The notes under the pieces: generated by a model | Seen by the model: only the letters and a program-made list of their open reading frames with translations | Told to the model about the DNA's origin: nothing | Databases searched by the model: none | Program-made: the position numbers and the translations under genes | In this document: piece by piece, positions 51,647 to 60,653 of the stretch | How positions within the stretch are numbered: position 1 is the first letter of the stretch | How the letters are laid out: every line of letters begins with the position of its first letter | Source: Arthrobacter sp. MSA 4-2 | GTDB taxonomy: Bacteria > Actinomycetota > Actinomycetes > Actinomycetales > Micrococcaceae | NCBI RefSeq assembly: GCF_016405885.1 | Contig: NZ_JAEKGC010000003.1 | Coordinates: 1-64,000 of the forward strand | Direction of reading: 5' to 3' | DNA length: 64,000 nt

Positions 51647-52963
51647 CTAACCAAGTGGGGTGGCGGATGACGCACGGGTACCGCAGGGGGCCAGCGGCTG
51701 ATTGGCGGTGGGCGGCACCAGCGCTTCGAGCAGGTGGATCACCCTGTCTTCGAAGCCGCGCCCGCCGGCGTCGGTGAGGTTGGCGAGCATCCTCACCACG
51801 AAGCGCATGAGCACCGGAACGGGCATGCCGGTGCGCAGGGCCAGCCGCAGAATTGCCGGTTTACCGATCAGCTGGGCGAACACCCGGCCGAGCGTGAAGT
51901 GGCTGCCCCATTGGGTCCGGATGTGCGGGGCGTAGCCGGTGAGGACCTGGTCCCTTCCGGCGAGCGAGGTGACGTCCTGGGCCGAGGCGATGAACTCCGC
52001 GGCGAAGCGCGCCGATTCCATGGCGTAGGAGATGCCCTCGCCGTTGAAGGGGGAAACCATTCCGCCGGCGTCACCGAGCAGCAGCAGGCCCGGACTGTAG
52101 TGCGGGATCCGGTTGAAGCCCATGGGCAGGGCGGCGCCGCGGATCTCCCCGACCTGGTTCTCGGGGGTGAACCCCCACTCGGCGGGCATGCCCGCGGTCC
52201 AGTCCCGGAGGACCTGCTTGTAGTCGAGCTTTCCAAACTCCGACGAGGACTTGAGGATGCCCAGCCCGACGTTGGAGGTGCCGTCGCCCACTCCGAAGAC
52301 CCACCCGTAGCCGGGCAGCGGGCGCCCGGTGGCGTCGGGCAGTTCAAGCCAGCCCTCCATCCAGTCATCATTGTGCCGGGGGCTGGTGAAGTAGGTGCGC
52401 ACGGCGACGCCGAGGGGCCGGTCGTCGCGTTTGGCCATCCCGAGGCTGACGGCGGTGCGGGTGGAGTTCCCGTCGGCGGCCAGGACGACGTCGGCGGAGA
52501 AGGTGCGCGACTCACCCGTCTTCCGGCCCGCGTCGTCGAGCAGGTTCACGGTGACGCCGGTGACCCGGCCCGTCTCGTCCCGGACTGCCGAGGAGACCGA
52601 ATGTCCCTCAAGGATGGTGGCGCCGGCCGCGCGGGCGTGGCCGGCGAGGGCCTCGTCGAAGCCGAGCCGGGTGCGCACCAGACCGTACCCGGGGAAGTCG
52701 CTCAGTTCGGGCCAGGGCACCTCGACGGTGCGTCCGCCGGCGAGCAGGCGCAGGCCTTTATTGCGCCGCCAGCCGTCCGCTTCGTCGTGCGGCAGGCCGA
52801 GAAGCTGGATTTCACGCACCGCGCGCGGGGTGAGTCCGTCGCCGCAGACCTTCTCCCGCGGGAAGTGCGTCTTCTCAAGGACGGTGACCTCGATGCCGGC
52901 CTGAGCGAGGTAGTAGGCGGCAGTGGAGCCTGCGGGACCCGCCCCGGCGATGAGGACTGACAC
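51647..52963 (-). CDS. menJ: Geranylgeranyl reductase family flavoprotein (menaquinone reductase)
   Basis: A 438-residue FAD protein. MSVLIAGAGPAGSTAAYYLAQAG is the FAD fold, KVCGDGLTPRAVREIQLLG the family signature and LLLLGDAGGMVSPFNGEGISYAMESARFAAEF the second FAD-contact stretch. In mycobacteria MenJ reduces one isoprene unit of menaquinone, and the location between menG and the prenyl synthase fits that role. GTG 52963 shares one base with the menG stop, so translation is coupled. Confidence 0.9.
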   Translation of the reverse strand: MSVLIAGAGPAGSTAAYYLAQAGIEVTVLEKTHFPREKVCGDGLTPRAVREIQLLGLPHDEADGWRRNKGLRLLAGGRTVEVPWPELSDFPGYGLVRTRLGFDEALAGHARAAGATILEGHSVSSAVRDETGRVTGVTVNLLDDAGRKTGESRTFSADVVLAADGNSTRTAVSLGMAKRDDRPLGVAVRTYFTSPRHNDDWMEGWLELPDATGRPLPGYGWVFGVGDGTSNVGLGILKSSSEFGKLDYKQVLRDWTAGMPAEWGFTPENQVGEIRGAALPMGFNRIPHYSPGLLLLGDAGGMVSPFNGEGISYAMESARFAAEFIASAQDVTSLAGRDQVLTGYAPHIRTQWGSHFTLGRVFAQLIGKPAILRLALRTGMPVPVLMRFVVRMLANLTDAGGRGFEDRVIHLLEALVPPTANQPLAPCGTRASSATPLG

Positions 52964-53730
52964 TAGTTGACTGCCCGGGTGCTGCGGCGGCGGAGACGCG
53001 CGCGGGCGGCGGGCGCAGCTGTTGGCCGTGGCGTCCCGCCCGGTTTGACCGCACGGTGGATGGCGACGATCCCGCCGTTGAGGTTGCGGTAGGCGACCTC
53101 GCCCCAGCCGCTTCCGGTGATCCAGGCGGCCAGTTCATCCTGGTTCGGCCAGGCCCGGATGGACTCGGCCAGGTACACGTAGGCGTCGGGGTTGGAACTG
53201 ACCTTCTCGGCGATCGCCGGCAGCGCGCGCATCAGGTATTCGGTGTAGAGGTTGCGCCACAGCGCCACGGTGGGCTGGGAGAACTCGGCGATGACGAGCC
53301 GGCCGCCGGGCTTGGTGACCCGGAGCATCTCCTCAAGGGCCTTGCGCGGCTCATTGACGTTGCGCAGCCCGAAGGAGATGGTGCTGGCATCGAAGGAGTT
53401 GTCGGCGAACGGCAGATTCGTGGCGTCCCCGGCGACGAAGTCGATGTCGGGGCGGCGGCGCTTGCCCACGGTGAGCATGCCGAGGGAAAAATCACAGGCG
53501 ACGACGTCGATGCCGTTGTCCGCATAGGGCTCGCTGGAGGTGCCCGTCCCGGCGGCAAGGTCGAGGACCCGCTGTCCCGGCTCGGCACCCACCGCCTGCA
53601 CCACGAGGCGCCGCCAGCGGTGTGTCTGCCCGAGGGAGAGCACATCGTTGACCACGTCGTACCGGGGCGCGACGCCGTCGAACATGGCTGCTACTTCATC
53701 AGGGCGCTTTTCCAGTGATGCACGGTTCAC
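52963..53730 (-). CDS. menG: Demethylmenaquinone methyltransferase
   Basis: A 255-residue SAM methyltransferase of the UbiE/MenG family, carrying out the last step of menaquinone synthesis. [26 protein letters not shown] is the UbiE signature 1 region, [12 protein letters not shown] the SAM loop, and [25 protein letters not shown] signature 2. The C-terminus has an unusual basic, Arg/Ala/Pro-rich tail of about 25 residues. GTG 53730 is the first codon. It heads the operon menG, menJ, prenyl synthase and is divergent from menF. Confidence 0.95.
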   Translation of the reverse strand: MNRASLEKRPDEVAAMFDGVAPRYDVVNDVLSLGQTHRWRRLVVQAVGAEPGQRVLDLAAGTGTSSEPYADNGIDVVACDFSLGMLTVGKRRRPDIDFVAGDATNLPFADNSFDASTISFGLRNVNEPRKALEEMLRVTKPGGRLVIAEFSQPTVALWRNLYTEYLMRALPAIAEKVSSNPDAYVYLAESIRAWPNQDELAAWITGSGWGEVAYRNLNGGIVAIHRAVKPGGTPRPTAAPAARARLRRRSTRAVN

Positions 53731-53831
53731 CCGCCTATTGTCTCAAACAAAACCGGCACACCCGACCGCGGCGGTCGGGACGGGCCCGCCCCGGAAGCCG
53801 CGCCCGCGCACCGGAGTAGGCTTGGATCATC

Positions 53832-55172
53832 ATGAGCAATCCCTTTCCTGCCGCGCTTGCCCCTGCACCCGGGCGCGCGGGCGGCCTGAGAAGCATCACC
53901 ATCCCCCGGGGGCGGATCGAACCCGAGACGGGTCTTCTCGATTATTTGGTCCGCAACGACGCCCATACCTGGATCCGGCGCGGAGGCGGCCTTATCGCCT
54001 TCGGCGAGGTGACCCGTTTCACCACCGCCGGCCCGGACCGCTTCGCGGAGGCGCAGCGGTGGTGGCGGAGGGAACTGGAATCGGCCGAGGTGGTCAACGG
54101 CCTCTCCGTCCCGGGCACCGGTCTGGTGGCGTTCGGTTCCTTTGCCTTCTCGAAGACCTCACAGCACGCCTCACGGCTGATCGTGCCGGAAATCATCATC
54201 GGCTGCCGCGACGGGCAGAGCTGGTTGACCTATATCTCGAACGACGCCGACGCCGAGCTGAGCGCGGAGGCAGCGGAGTCGGCCCTGGCCGCCTACCTCG
54301 AAGAGGTGGACCCCGCCCGGGCCCCGCACCCGGAGGACCGGCTCGCCCCGGGGGTACTCACCGAGGAGCAGTACCTTGAGGCGGTGGCCGGCGGGGTGCG
54401 GCGAATCCAGGCCGGAGAGCTGAGCAAAGTCGTCCTGGCCCGCGATGTGGTGGCCGAACTCGGATCCCCCGTCGCCACGGCGCAGGTTCTGCGGGAGCTG
54501 GCGGTGCGGTACGAGGACTGCTGGACGTACTCCGTGGACGGGCTGATCGGTTCCACCCCGGAAATGCTGATCAAGGTTGAGGATTCGACGGCGCAGGCCC
54601 GCGTGCTCGCCGGCACCCTCGACCGGGCCGGAGCCCCCGCTGACGATCCGGGGTATGCCGAGCGGGTGCTTGCCGGATCGGCGAAGCAGCTTCACGAGCA
54701 CTCCATCGCCATCGACTCCCTGACCCGCCAGCTTGAACCGTTCACCGACTCAATGACCTCGCACAGCGAGCCCTTCGTGCTGCAGCTGCCCAATGTCTGG
54801 CACCTGGCCTCGGACGTCCGTGCCCGGCTGACCCGGGACGGCGGCGGCGAGGTGCCGACCTCGCTGGCCCTGGTCGAGGCGCTGCACCCCACGGCCGCGG
54901 TCTGCGGCACTCCGACGACCGTTGCCGGCGCCCTGATCCGTGAGCTTGAACACCTTGAGCGCGGACCGTACGCCGGACCGGTCGGCTGGATCGACGCCGA
55001 AGGCAACGGCGAGTGGGGCATCGCGCTGCGCGGCGCGGTGATCGAAAGCAGCACCCGGGTGAGGCTGTATGCGGGGTGCGGAATCGTTGAAGGCTCGCAA
55101 CCACAGGCCGAACTGGCCGAAACGTGGAGCAAGTTCCGCCCGATGATCGAGGCGCTGGGCCTTTCCCGCTAG
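53832..55172 (+). CDS. menF: Isochorismate synthase
   Basis: A 446-residue chorismate-using enzyme turning chorismate into isochorismate. The C-terminal domain has GELSKVVLARDV, VDGLIGSTPEMLIKVE, VLAGTLDRAG, ALHPTAAVCGTP and GYAGPVGWID-like YAGPVGWIDAEGNGEWGIALRGA, all typical of MenF/EntC. ATG 53832 follows a short gap divergent from menG, so both sides of the menaquinone pathway may be controlled from one region. A terminator-like structure overlaps its stop. Confidence 0.94.
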   Translation: MSNPFPAALAPAPGRAGGLRSITIPRGRIEPETGLLDYLVRNDAHTWIRRGGGLIAFGEVTRFTTAGPDRFAEAQRWWRRELESAEVVNGLSVPGTGLVAFGSFAFSKTSQHASRLIVPEIIIGCRDGQSWLTYISNDADAELSAEAAESALAAYLEEVDPARAPHPEDRLAPGVLTEEQYLEAVAGGVRRIQAGELSKVVLARDVVAELGSPVATAQVLRELAVRYEDCWTYSVDGLIGSTPEMLIKVEDSTAQARVLAGTLDRAGAPADDPGYAERVLAGSAKQLHEHSIAIDSLTRQLEPFTDSMTSHSEPFVLQLPNVWHLASDVRARLTRDGGGEVPTSLALVEALHPTAAVCGTPTTVAGALIRELEHLERGPYAGPVGWIDAEGNGEWGIALRGAVIESSTRVRLYAGCGIVEGSQPQAELAETWSKFRPMIEALGLSR

Positions 55173-55196
55173 GCGGGCCGTATTGCCCGCGGGAAA
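55162..55196 (+). terminator. Terminator of menF with two alternative stems
   Basis: TTTCCCGC (55162-55169) pairs with GCGGGAAA (55189-55196). Alternatively GCGGGC (55173-55178) pairs with GCCCGC (55185-55190). The two stems share bases and compete. Confidence 0.5.
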
Positions 55197-55199
55197 TGC

Positions 55200-55210
55200 T
55201 TGGTTACCAA
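55200..55210. promoter_or_regulatory. Palindrome upstream of the amino acid ABC transporter
   Basis: TTGGT-T-ACCAA, an 11-base perfect palindrome 90 bases upstream of the binding-protein gene. It is a candidate operator. Confidence 0.35.
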
Positions 55211-55299
55211 TACGCATCTCCTGTAGCCTGTGACGCACATCTCTTGTGCAGTTAGAATCAACACGACCTTTCCTACCCGTCCAAACGCAGAGGTATCCG

Positions 55300-56094
55300 A
55301 TGTTTTCCACGAAAACCGCAATGCTGGCCGCACTGGCCGCCGGAACGCTGGCGCTGAGCGCCTGCGGCGGCGGCTCCGATGAACCCGGGGCAGCAGGTGA
55401 GGCGGGCGGCCTCAGCCTGGTCAATGAAGGCGCCCTGACCGTCTGCTCCGATATCCCCTACCCGCCGTTCGAGTTCGAGGAGAACGGCGAGTACACGGGC
55501 TTCGACATGGACCTGATGAAGGAGATCGCCAAGGGCCTCGAGCTCGAGCTCGAGGTCCAGGACGTCGGCTTCGACGGCCTCCAGAGTGGTGCCGTCATCG
55601 CCGCCGGCCAGTGTGACGTCGGAGCCAGCGCCATGACCATCACGCCGGAGCGCGAGGAGAACCTCACCTTCTCCGAGCCCTACTACGATTCCCTGCAGTC
55701 GCTGCTGGTCCCGGCGGACTCCGACGTCAAGACCGTCGACGATCTGGCAGGCAAGTCGGTCGGCGTCCAGCAGGGCACCACCGGCGAGACCTACACCCGG
55801 GAGAACGTCCCCGCCGACACCAAGGTCGTCGCCTTCCCCTCTGATGCAGAGATGTATGCCGCCATCCAGGCCGGCAATGTCGACGCGCTCCTCCAGGACC
55901 TGCCGGTGAACATCGGGCACACCGAGGACGGCAAGTTCACCATTGCCGAGGAGTACAAGACGGACGAGCAGTACGGTTTCGCCTTCGCCAAGGAAGGCAG
56001 CGAAGAGCTGGTTTCCGCAGTGAACGAGCAGCTCGGCGAGCTGCGCGACAACGGCAAGTACCAGGAAATCTACGACACCTACTTCGCGGAGTAG
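55300..56094 (+). CDS. Amino acid ABC transporter, substrate-binding lipoprotein
   Basis: A 264-residue family 3 solute-binding protein. The lipobox is LALSAC (Cys22), followed by a Gly/Ala/Glu linker. The binding domain starts LTVCSDIPYPPFEFEENGEYTGFDMDLMKEIA and has DVGASAMTITPEREENLTFSEPYY and VGVQQGTTGETY, typical of polar amino acid binding. It is anchored on the outer face of the membrane. ATG 55300 has AGAGG six bases upstream. It is the first gene of a three-gene transporter operon. Confidence 0.94.
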   Translation: MFSTKTAMLAALAAGTLALSACGGGSDEPGAAGEAGGLSLVNEGALTVCSDIPYPPFEFEENGEYTGFDMDLMKEIAKGLELELEVQDVGFDGLQSGAVIAAGQCDVGASAMTITPEREENLTFSEPYYDSLQSLLVPADSDVKTVDDLAGKSVGVQQGTTGETYTRENVPADTKVVAFPSDAEMYAAIQAGNVDALLQDLPVNIGHTEDGKFTIAEEYKTDEQYGFAFAKEGSEELVSAVNEQLGELRDNGKYQEIYDTYFAE

Positions 56095-56174
56095 AAAAAC
56101 ACTGCCGGTGCCCCGGTGGCCGAGCGCCACCGGGGCACCAGCGCGCCACCTCCTGAAGGAAGGTACACCCCAGC

Positions 56175-56960
56175 GTGAAACCCTCTACACGCCGGCGCCT
56201 GTTCCAGGGCGTCCTCTACGCGGTCTTCGTCATCGTCATCCTCGTCGTCGCGTTCCTCGCCGACTGGGACGCGATCCGCACCAACTTCTTCAACCTCGAG
56301 GTCGCCGCCGCGACCTTCCCCGAGATCGTCGTCATCGCGGCCAAGAACACGGTCATTTACACCGTGATCGCGTTCATCGGCGGCCTGATCCTCGGGCTGA
56401 TCCTGGCCCTGATGAAGCTCTCACCGGTCCTGCCCTACCGCTGGCTGGCCACCGGTTACATCGAACTCTTCCGCGGCCTGCCCGCACTGCTGGTCATCTT
56501 CGGCTTCGCGTACGCCATCCCCATCGCCTTCCAGTGGCGCCCGCCGGGAGGCAGCGTGGGAGCGGGCCTGATCGGACTGATTGTCGTCTCAGCCGCCTAC
56601 ATCGCCGAGACCATCCGTGCGGGCATTGAAGCGGTCCCCAAGGGGCAGGTCGAGGCGGCCCGCTCGCTGGGCATCAACCCGACCTGGACGATGGTCTCAG
56701 TGGTGCTCCCCCAGGCGTTCCGCATCATCACCCCGCCGCTGACGAACGAACTCGTTATCCTGATCAAGGACACCTCGCTGCTGTTTATCGCGGGCCTGGC
56801 CCTGGGCGAACGGGAGCTGACGACCTTCGCGCGGGATTCGCTGACGAGCCTGGCCAACGCCACCCCCCTGGTGGTTGCGTCCTTGCTGTACCTGGTGATC
56901 ACCTTGCCGTTGACGCAACTTGTCGCGAAGCTTGAACGACACAACAAGAGAGGCCGGTGA
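56175..56960 (+). CDS. Amino acid ABC transporter, permease
   Basis: A 261-residue HisM/GlnP-type permease with about five to six membrane segments. The coupling-helix signature is [21 protein letters not shown], which contacts the ATPase; [20 protein letters not shown] is a conserved membrane region. GTG 56175 has GAAGGAAGG upstream. Its stop overlaps the ATPase start by four bases. There is a single permease gene, so a homodimer is likely. Confidence 0.94.
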   Translation: MKPSTRRRLFQGVLYAVFVIVILVVAFLADWDAIRTNFFNLEVAAATFPEIVVIAAKNTVIYTVIAFIGGLILGLILALMKLSPVLPYRWLATGYIELFRGLPALLVIFGFAYAIPIAFQWRPPGGSVGAGLIGLIVVSAAYIAETIRAGIEAVPKGQVEAARSLGINPTWTMVSVVLPQAFRIITPPLTNELVILIKDTSLLFIAGLALGERELTTFARDSLTSLANATPLVVASLLYLVITLPLTQLVAKLERHNKRGR

Positions 56961-57736
56961 TTGCCATGACTAGTTTGTCAAAGGGCTCCTCGGCAGTAAG
57001 CACCACCGAACCGGCGATCGAAGTCAGGGCCCTGTGCAAGAGCTTCGGCAGCAACGACGTCCTCAAGGGCATCGACTTCCACGTCGACCAGGGTGAGGTC
57101 GTGTGCGTGATCGGGCCCTCCGGCTCCGGAAAGTCGACGCTGCTGCGCTGCGTCAACCGGCTCGAGGAACCCACCACCGGATCGGTGATGGTCGAAGGCA
57201 TCGACATCACCGATCCGGAGACCGACCTGGACAAGATGCGCACCCGCATCGGCATGGTGTTCCAGCAGTTCAACCTGTTTCCCCACCTGACCGTGCTCGG
57301 CAACCTCACGCTCGCCCAGCAGCGCGCCAAGAAGCGCGGCAAGGCCGAAGCGATAGAGGTGGCCCGGCGCAACCTGGCCAAGGTCGGCCTCGCGGAGAAG
57401 GAGAACGCCTTCCCCGCCCAGCTCTCCGGCGGCCAGCAGCAGCGCGTGGCCATCGCGCGGGCACTGTCGATGGATCCCGACATGATGCTCTTCGACGAGC
57501 CCACCAGTGCACTGGACCCGGAGCTCGTCGGCGACGTCCTGGAGGTCATGAAGCAGCTGGCCCGCGAGGGCATGACCATGATGGTCGTCACCCACGAGAT
57601 GGGCTTCGCCCGGGAGGTCGGCGACCGCGTGGTGTTCATGGACGGCGGCGTCGTGGTGGAACAGGGCAAGCCCGAGGACGTCCTGGGCAACCCGCAGCAC
57701 GAGCGCACCCGGAGCTTCCTCTCCAAGGTGCTCTAG
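56957..57736 (+). CDS. Amino acid ABC transporter, ATP-binding protein
   Basis: A 259-residue GlnQ-type ATPase. Walker A is [19 protein letters not shown], the signature is [17 protein letters not shown], Walker B is [14 protein letters not shown], and the switch histidine is in [12 protein letters not shown] 56957 overlaps the permease stop (GTGA); ATG 56966 is the alternative. It completes the polar amino acid importer. It is convergent with menD. Confidence 0.95.
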   Translation: MIAMTSLSKGSSAVSTTEPAIEVRALCKSFGSNDVLKGIDFHVDQGEVVCVIGPSGSGKSTLLRCVNRLEEPTTGSVMVEGIDITDPETDLDKMRTRIGMVFQQFNLFPHLTVLGNLTLAQQRAKKRGKAEAIEVARRNLAKVGLAEKENAFPAQLSGGQQQRVAIARALSMDPDMMLFDEPTSALDPELVGDVLEVMKQLAREGMTMMVVTHEMGFAREVGDRVVFMDGGVVVEQGKPEDVLGNPQHERTRSFLSKVL

Positions 57737-57759
57737 CGCGGAGGAGTTCCCGGCCGCAC

Positions 57760-57775
57760 CGCGCCTCAGGGCGCG
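57760..57775. terminator. Short hairpin at the ABC transporter/menD convergence
   Basis: CGCGCC-TCAG-GGCGCG, a 6-bp GC stem overlapping the menD stop codon. No T-run. Confidence 0.4.
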
Positions 57776-59493
57776 AGCACCGCAGCGACGGCGTCCTGGA
57801 TCCTTGAGTGCAGCGCCCGCAGCGACTGCCGGTCCGCCTGGACTTCAAGTATGGAGCGGCCCCTGAGGGGCCGCTCCATTGCTGTCTCAAGGCCCTGCAG
57901 CGTGGTGACCCGTTCGAAGGCCACCCCGTAGGCAGCGGCCAGCGCCGCCAGGTCCACCTGCTGCGGCGTCCCGAAGAGCCGCTCCACGGCGGCCCCGTAG
58001 CGCGCCGCCGTCGCGGGCTCCCCGTGCTCAAGCAGCCCGAAAATTCCGCCGCCGTGATCGTTCAGCACCACCAGCTGCAGGTCGGGCTCGGCCTCCCCGG
58101 CGCCGATGAGCAGCCCGCCGGCGTCGTGAAGGAAGGTCAGGTCGCCCAGCAGCACCCGGGTGGGCACCCCGGCGGCCAGGGCGATCCCGGTGGCCGTCGA
58201 CACGGTGCCGTCGATGCCGGCCAGCCCGCGGTTGGCGAACACCTCGAGCGGGTGCCAGCCCGGAGCTGCGGTGAGCTCGACGTCCCGGATGGGGTTCGAT
58301 GAGCCAAGCACCAGGAACCCGTCCGTCTGCTCCCAGACGGCCTCGGCGACGGCGGGACCGGTGAGGCCCTCCTCGCCGGCGAGCAGGGTGGCGATGGCCG
58401 CATCGGCGGCCGCGCCGGCGGAGCGCCAGGCCTCAAGCCAGCCCGGCGCCGCCGGCCCGGCGAACTCGAGTAGCTCGGGAAGGTTGTCGATGATGCGCTC
58501 AGAGCGGCGGCCCGGCTCGAACCACGCCGCCGGCTCCGGAAGGTAAAGTGCCCGCTCGATGTCGGTACGGGCCAGCAGCGCGGCCACCGGCCGGGACAGC
58601 GTCGGGCGGCCGAAGACCACCACCCGGGTGATGCCGGCGCCCAGGTGCCCGAGAAGCAGTCGGTAGGGCGCGATTGCGCTGGTGCCGAACCGGGCATTAG
58701 AGGACGGCTCGGCCAGCAGCGGCAGCCCAAGGTGAGCGGCGAAGACCGCCGCCAGCTCACCGGCACCGTGACCGGCCACGACGATGGGGCCGCCGGCCGC
58801 CGGCGCTGAGGGTGCCCGGCGTCCTGCCTCCTGGAGGGCCTCCGCTGAGCCGGCCGCCGCGCCGTCCCCGCCGGCCGACGGCAGCGTCCCGGCACCGTCG
58901 TGCGGGGGTGCCGGCGCTTCGACGGGACCTTCGACCGGCGCGGCCCCGGCGTCCCCTGCCGGTACCAGCGGGTCCCGGAAGGCAAGGTTGAGCTGGACCG
59001 GTCCGGCCGGTGCTCCGCCGCCGCGGGCCTCGCGCACCGCACGGGCGACGAAGGGTCCGGGGTCCTCCCCCGCCGGCACGTCGAAGGCGCACCGGACGTG
59101 GCTGCCGAACAGGCCCGGCTGCCGCGTCGTCTGGTTGGCGCCGGTTCCGCGCAGTTCCTCGGGCCGGTCCGCCGAGAGCACCACCAGCGGCACGGCCGCG
59201 TGGTTGGCCTCCATGACGGCCGGCAGCAGTTCCCCGACGGCCGTGCCCGAGGTGGTCAGCACTGCCGCGGGCCGCTTCCCGCCCAGGGCCAGGCCCAGCG
59301 CCGTGAACCCGGCCGAGCGCTCGTCAATGCGCACGTGGAGCGTCAGCTGCCCGGCGGCCTCCGCCTCGGCCAGCGCGTAGGCCAGCGGCGCGCTGCGGGA
59401 TCCGGGGGCAACGACGACGTCGTGCACACCCCCGTTGGCCAGGGCCGTCACCGCACGCCGCGCCGCTTCGAAGGATGGAAGGGAATCGCTCAT
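57766..59493 (-). CDS. menD: SEPHCHC synthase (menaquinone biosynthesis)
   Basis: A 575-residue thiamine-diphosphate enzyme that joins isochorismate and 2-oxoglutarate. The N-terminal PYR domain has VVAPGSRSAPLAYAL and LTTSGTAVGELLPAVMEA with the catalytic glutamate; the C-terminal PP domain has LGDLTFLHDAGGLL, LVVLNDHGGGIFGLLEHGE and the TPP-binding NRGLAGIDGTVSTATG region. A low-complexity Ala/Gly/Pro stretch sits at about 185-230. It is separated from menF by the ABC transporter and lies on the opposite strand. A strong 13-bp hairpin is encoded near its 3' end. Confidence 0.94.
   Translation of the reverse strand: MSDSLPSFEAARRAVTALANGGVHDVVVAPGSRSAPLAYALAEAEAAGQLTLHVRIDERSAGFTALGLALGGKRPAAVLTTSGTAVGELLPAVMEANHAAVPLVVLSADRPEELRGTGANQTTRQPGLFGSHVRCAFDVPAGEDPGPFVARAVREARGGGAPAGPVQLNLAFRDPLVPAGDAGAAPVEGPVEAPAPPHDGAGTLPSAGGDGAAAGSAEALQEAGRRAPSAPAAGGPIVVAGHGAGELAAVFAAHLGLPLLAEPSSNARFGTSAIAPYRLLLGHLGAGITRVVVFGRPTLSRPVAALLARTDIERALYLPEPAAWFEPGRRSERIIDNLPELLEFAGPAAPGWLEAWRSAGAAADAAIATLLAGEEGLTGPAVAEAVWEQTDGFLVLGSSNPIRDVELTAAPGWHPLEVFANRGLAGIDGTVSTATGIALAAGVPTRVLLGDLTFLHDAGGLLIGAGEAEPDLQLVVLNDHGGGIFGLLEHGEPATAARYGAAVERLFGTPQQVDLAALAAAYGVAFERVTTLQGLETAMERPLRGRSILEVQADRQSLRALHSRIQDAVAAVLAP
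57851..57879. repeat. 13-bp inverted repeat inside menD
   Basis: Bases 57851-57863 pair perfectly with 57867-57879 around a TGA loop. It lies within menD codons for MERPLRGRSI, about 85 bases before the stop. It may slow or end transcription from either side. Confidence 0.6.
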
Positions 59494-59586
59494 CCCCCAA
59501 TACTTCCACGCCCCGGGCAGCCGCCCGCGGCCCGCCCCTCGGGTGGCCGGCGCGGTGCCGGGGCCTGCCGGGCCAGAGGTAGCGGG

Positions 59587-60126
59587 TTACTCTCCAGTGC
59601 TTCCGTCGACGGATTCGCGCAGCAGGTCGGCGTGGCCGTTGTGCCGGGCGTACTCCTCGATCATGTGGACGAGGATCCAGCGCAGGCTCGGCGCCTCGCC
59701 ACTGGCCCAGGGGCGGCGGGCACGCTGGTCAAGGCCTCCCGAACCGAGGGCCCGGGTCGTCGCCGAGCGGGACCGTCCCACCGTCCCGTCCCAGAGAGAC
59801 AGGAGCTCGCTGGGGGTGTCCCCGGCGGCGGAATGCCACTCCCAGTCGGGGTCGGTCTTCCAGTCCACCGCGTCCCACGGGGGCTGCCGGTCCTGTCCGT
59901 GCAGGGTGTAGGTGAACCAGTGGTCCTCGACGAAGGACATGTGCTTGAGGAGGCCTCCGAGAGTCAGGGCAGAGGCGCCGACCGTGGCGGACAGCCCCGC
60001 CGCGTCGAGTCCACCCGCCTTCCAGGCGAGGGTGGCGCGTTGGTAGTCGAGGTAGCCGAGCAGGGTCTCGGCTTCGGTGCCTGCAAGCGGAGGTTCAACC
60101 CGGCCCTGGTCATCAACGGTGGTCAT
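59587..60126 (-). CDS. DinB family protein (DUF664), second copy
   Basis: A 179-residue paralog of the protein at 19799-20362, sharing AWKAGGLDAAGLSATVG, LTLGGLLKHMSFVEDHWF and the C-terminal MIEEYARHNGHADLLRESVDG with metal-binding histidines. ATG 60126 begins the conserved part; the open frame to 60555 continues into the divergent gene's region and is not family-like. The ribosome-binding site is weak. Possible mycothiol-dependent transferase; substrate unknown. Confidence 0.87.
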   Translation of the reverse strand: MTTVDDQGRVEPPLAGTEAETLLGYLDYQRATLAWKAGGLDAAGLSATVGASALTLGGLLKHMSFVEDHWFTYTLHGQDRQPPWDAVDWKTDPDWEWHSAAGDTPSELLSLWDGTVGRSRSATTRALGSGGLDQRARRPWASGEAPSLRWILVHMIEEYARHNGHADLLRESVDGSTGE

Positions 60127-60333
60127 GGGCGGGAACTCTACGCGCCGGGAAAGGCGGGGGCAATGTCGGCAGCCGGGCCGGGACCGGCGGGCGGACACCC
60201 CGGAGGCCACGGACTCCGCCCGGCGGTGGAGAGATTCCCAGCGGCGGCTCAGGAGACGCCCATCTTCGCCTGTCAGGCTGCCGGTTTGTGCCGTAGGTCC
60301 ATTGAGCCGAATGTCCGTTGAGAGGGGCTGAAC

Positions 60334-60591
60334 TTGCTTTTCAGGAGTATTGAACGTGGCCGGCCGGAGGCCTGGTCGTCCGTGGATGGTGCCGCCGCCG
60401 CGCGGGTCCGCTGGCAGGAGCTGACCACCGGGGACGCCGTCGTCGTCGAACTGGGCAACGGCCATTCGGTGCCCGGCGTGGTGGATGCGCTGGGCGAGGA
60501 CGCCAGCGTGCTCTGGGTGGAGCTGGACGGCGGCAAAGGACGCCACCTGTTCCACTGGGAGGACGGCGTGGCCATCCGGCTGCTCAGCTGA
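60334..60591 (+). CDS. Small hypothetical protein with a beta-barrel-like core
   Basis: An 85-residue protein I do not recognise. Residues about 25-85 alternate hydrophobic and polar (DAVVVELGNGHSVPGVVDALGEDASVLWVELDGG and then LFHWEDGVAIRLL), as in small SH3/Tudor-like barrels or DUF1918-type proteins. The start is TTG 60334, supported by GAGGGG six bases upstream; a GTG at 60382 would give a shorter form. It is followed by a strong terminator, so it is probably a real transcription unit. Confidence 0.65.
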   Translation: MLFRSIERGRPEAWSSVDGAAAARVRWQELTTGDAVVVELGNGHSVPGVVDALGEDASVLWVELDGGKGRHLFHWEDGVAIRLLS

Positions 60592-60601
60592 CCGTCGATG
60601 A

Positions 60602-60643
60602 ACGCAGAAGGAGCCGGGAGAATCCTCCCGGCTCCTTCTGCGT
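60602..60643. terminator. Bidirectional terminator
   Basis: A perfect 19-bp stem (60602-60620 with 60625-60643) with a 4-base loop, between the small hypothetical gene and the convergent metalloprotease. Confidence 0.85.
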
Positions 60644-60653
60644 GCCCGGCGGG

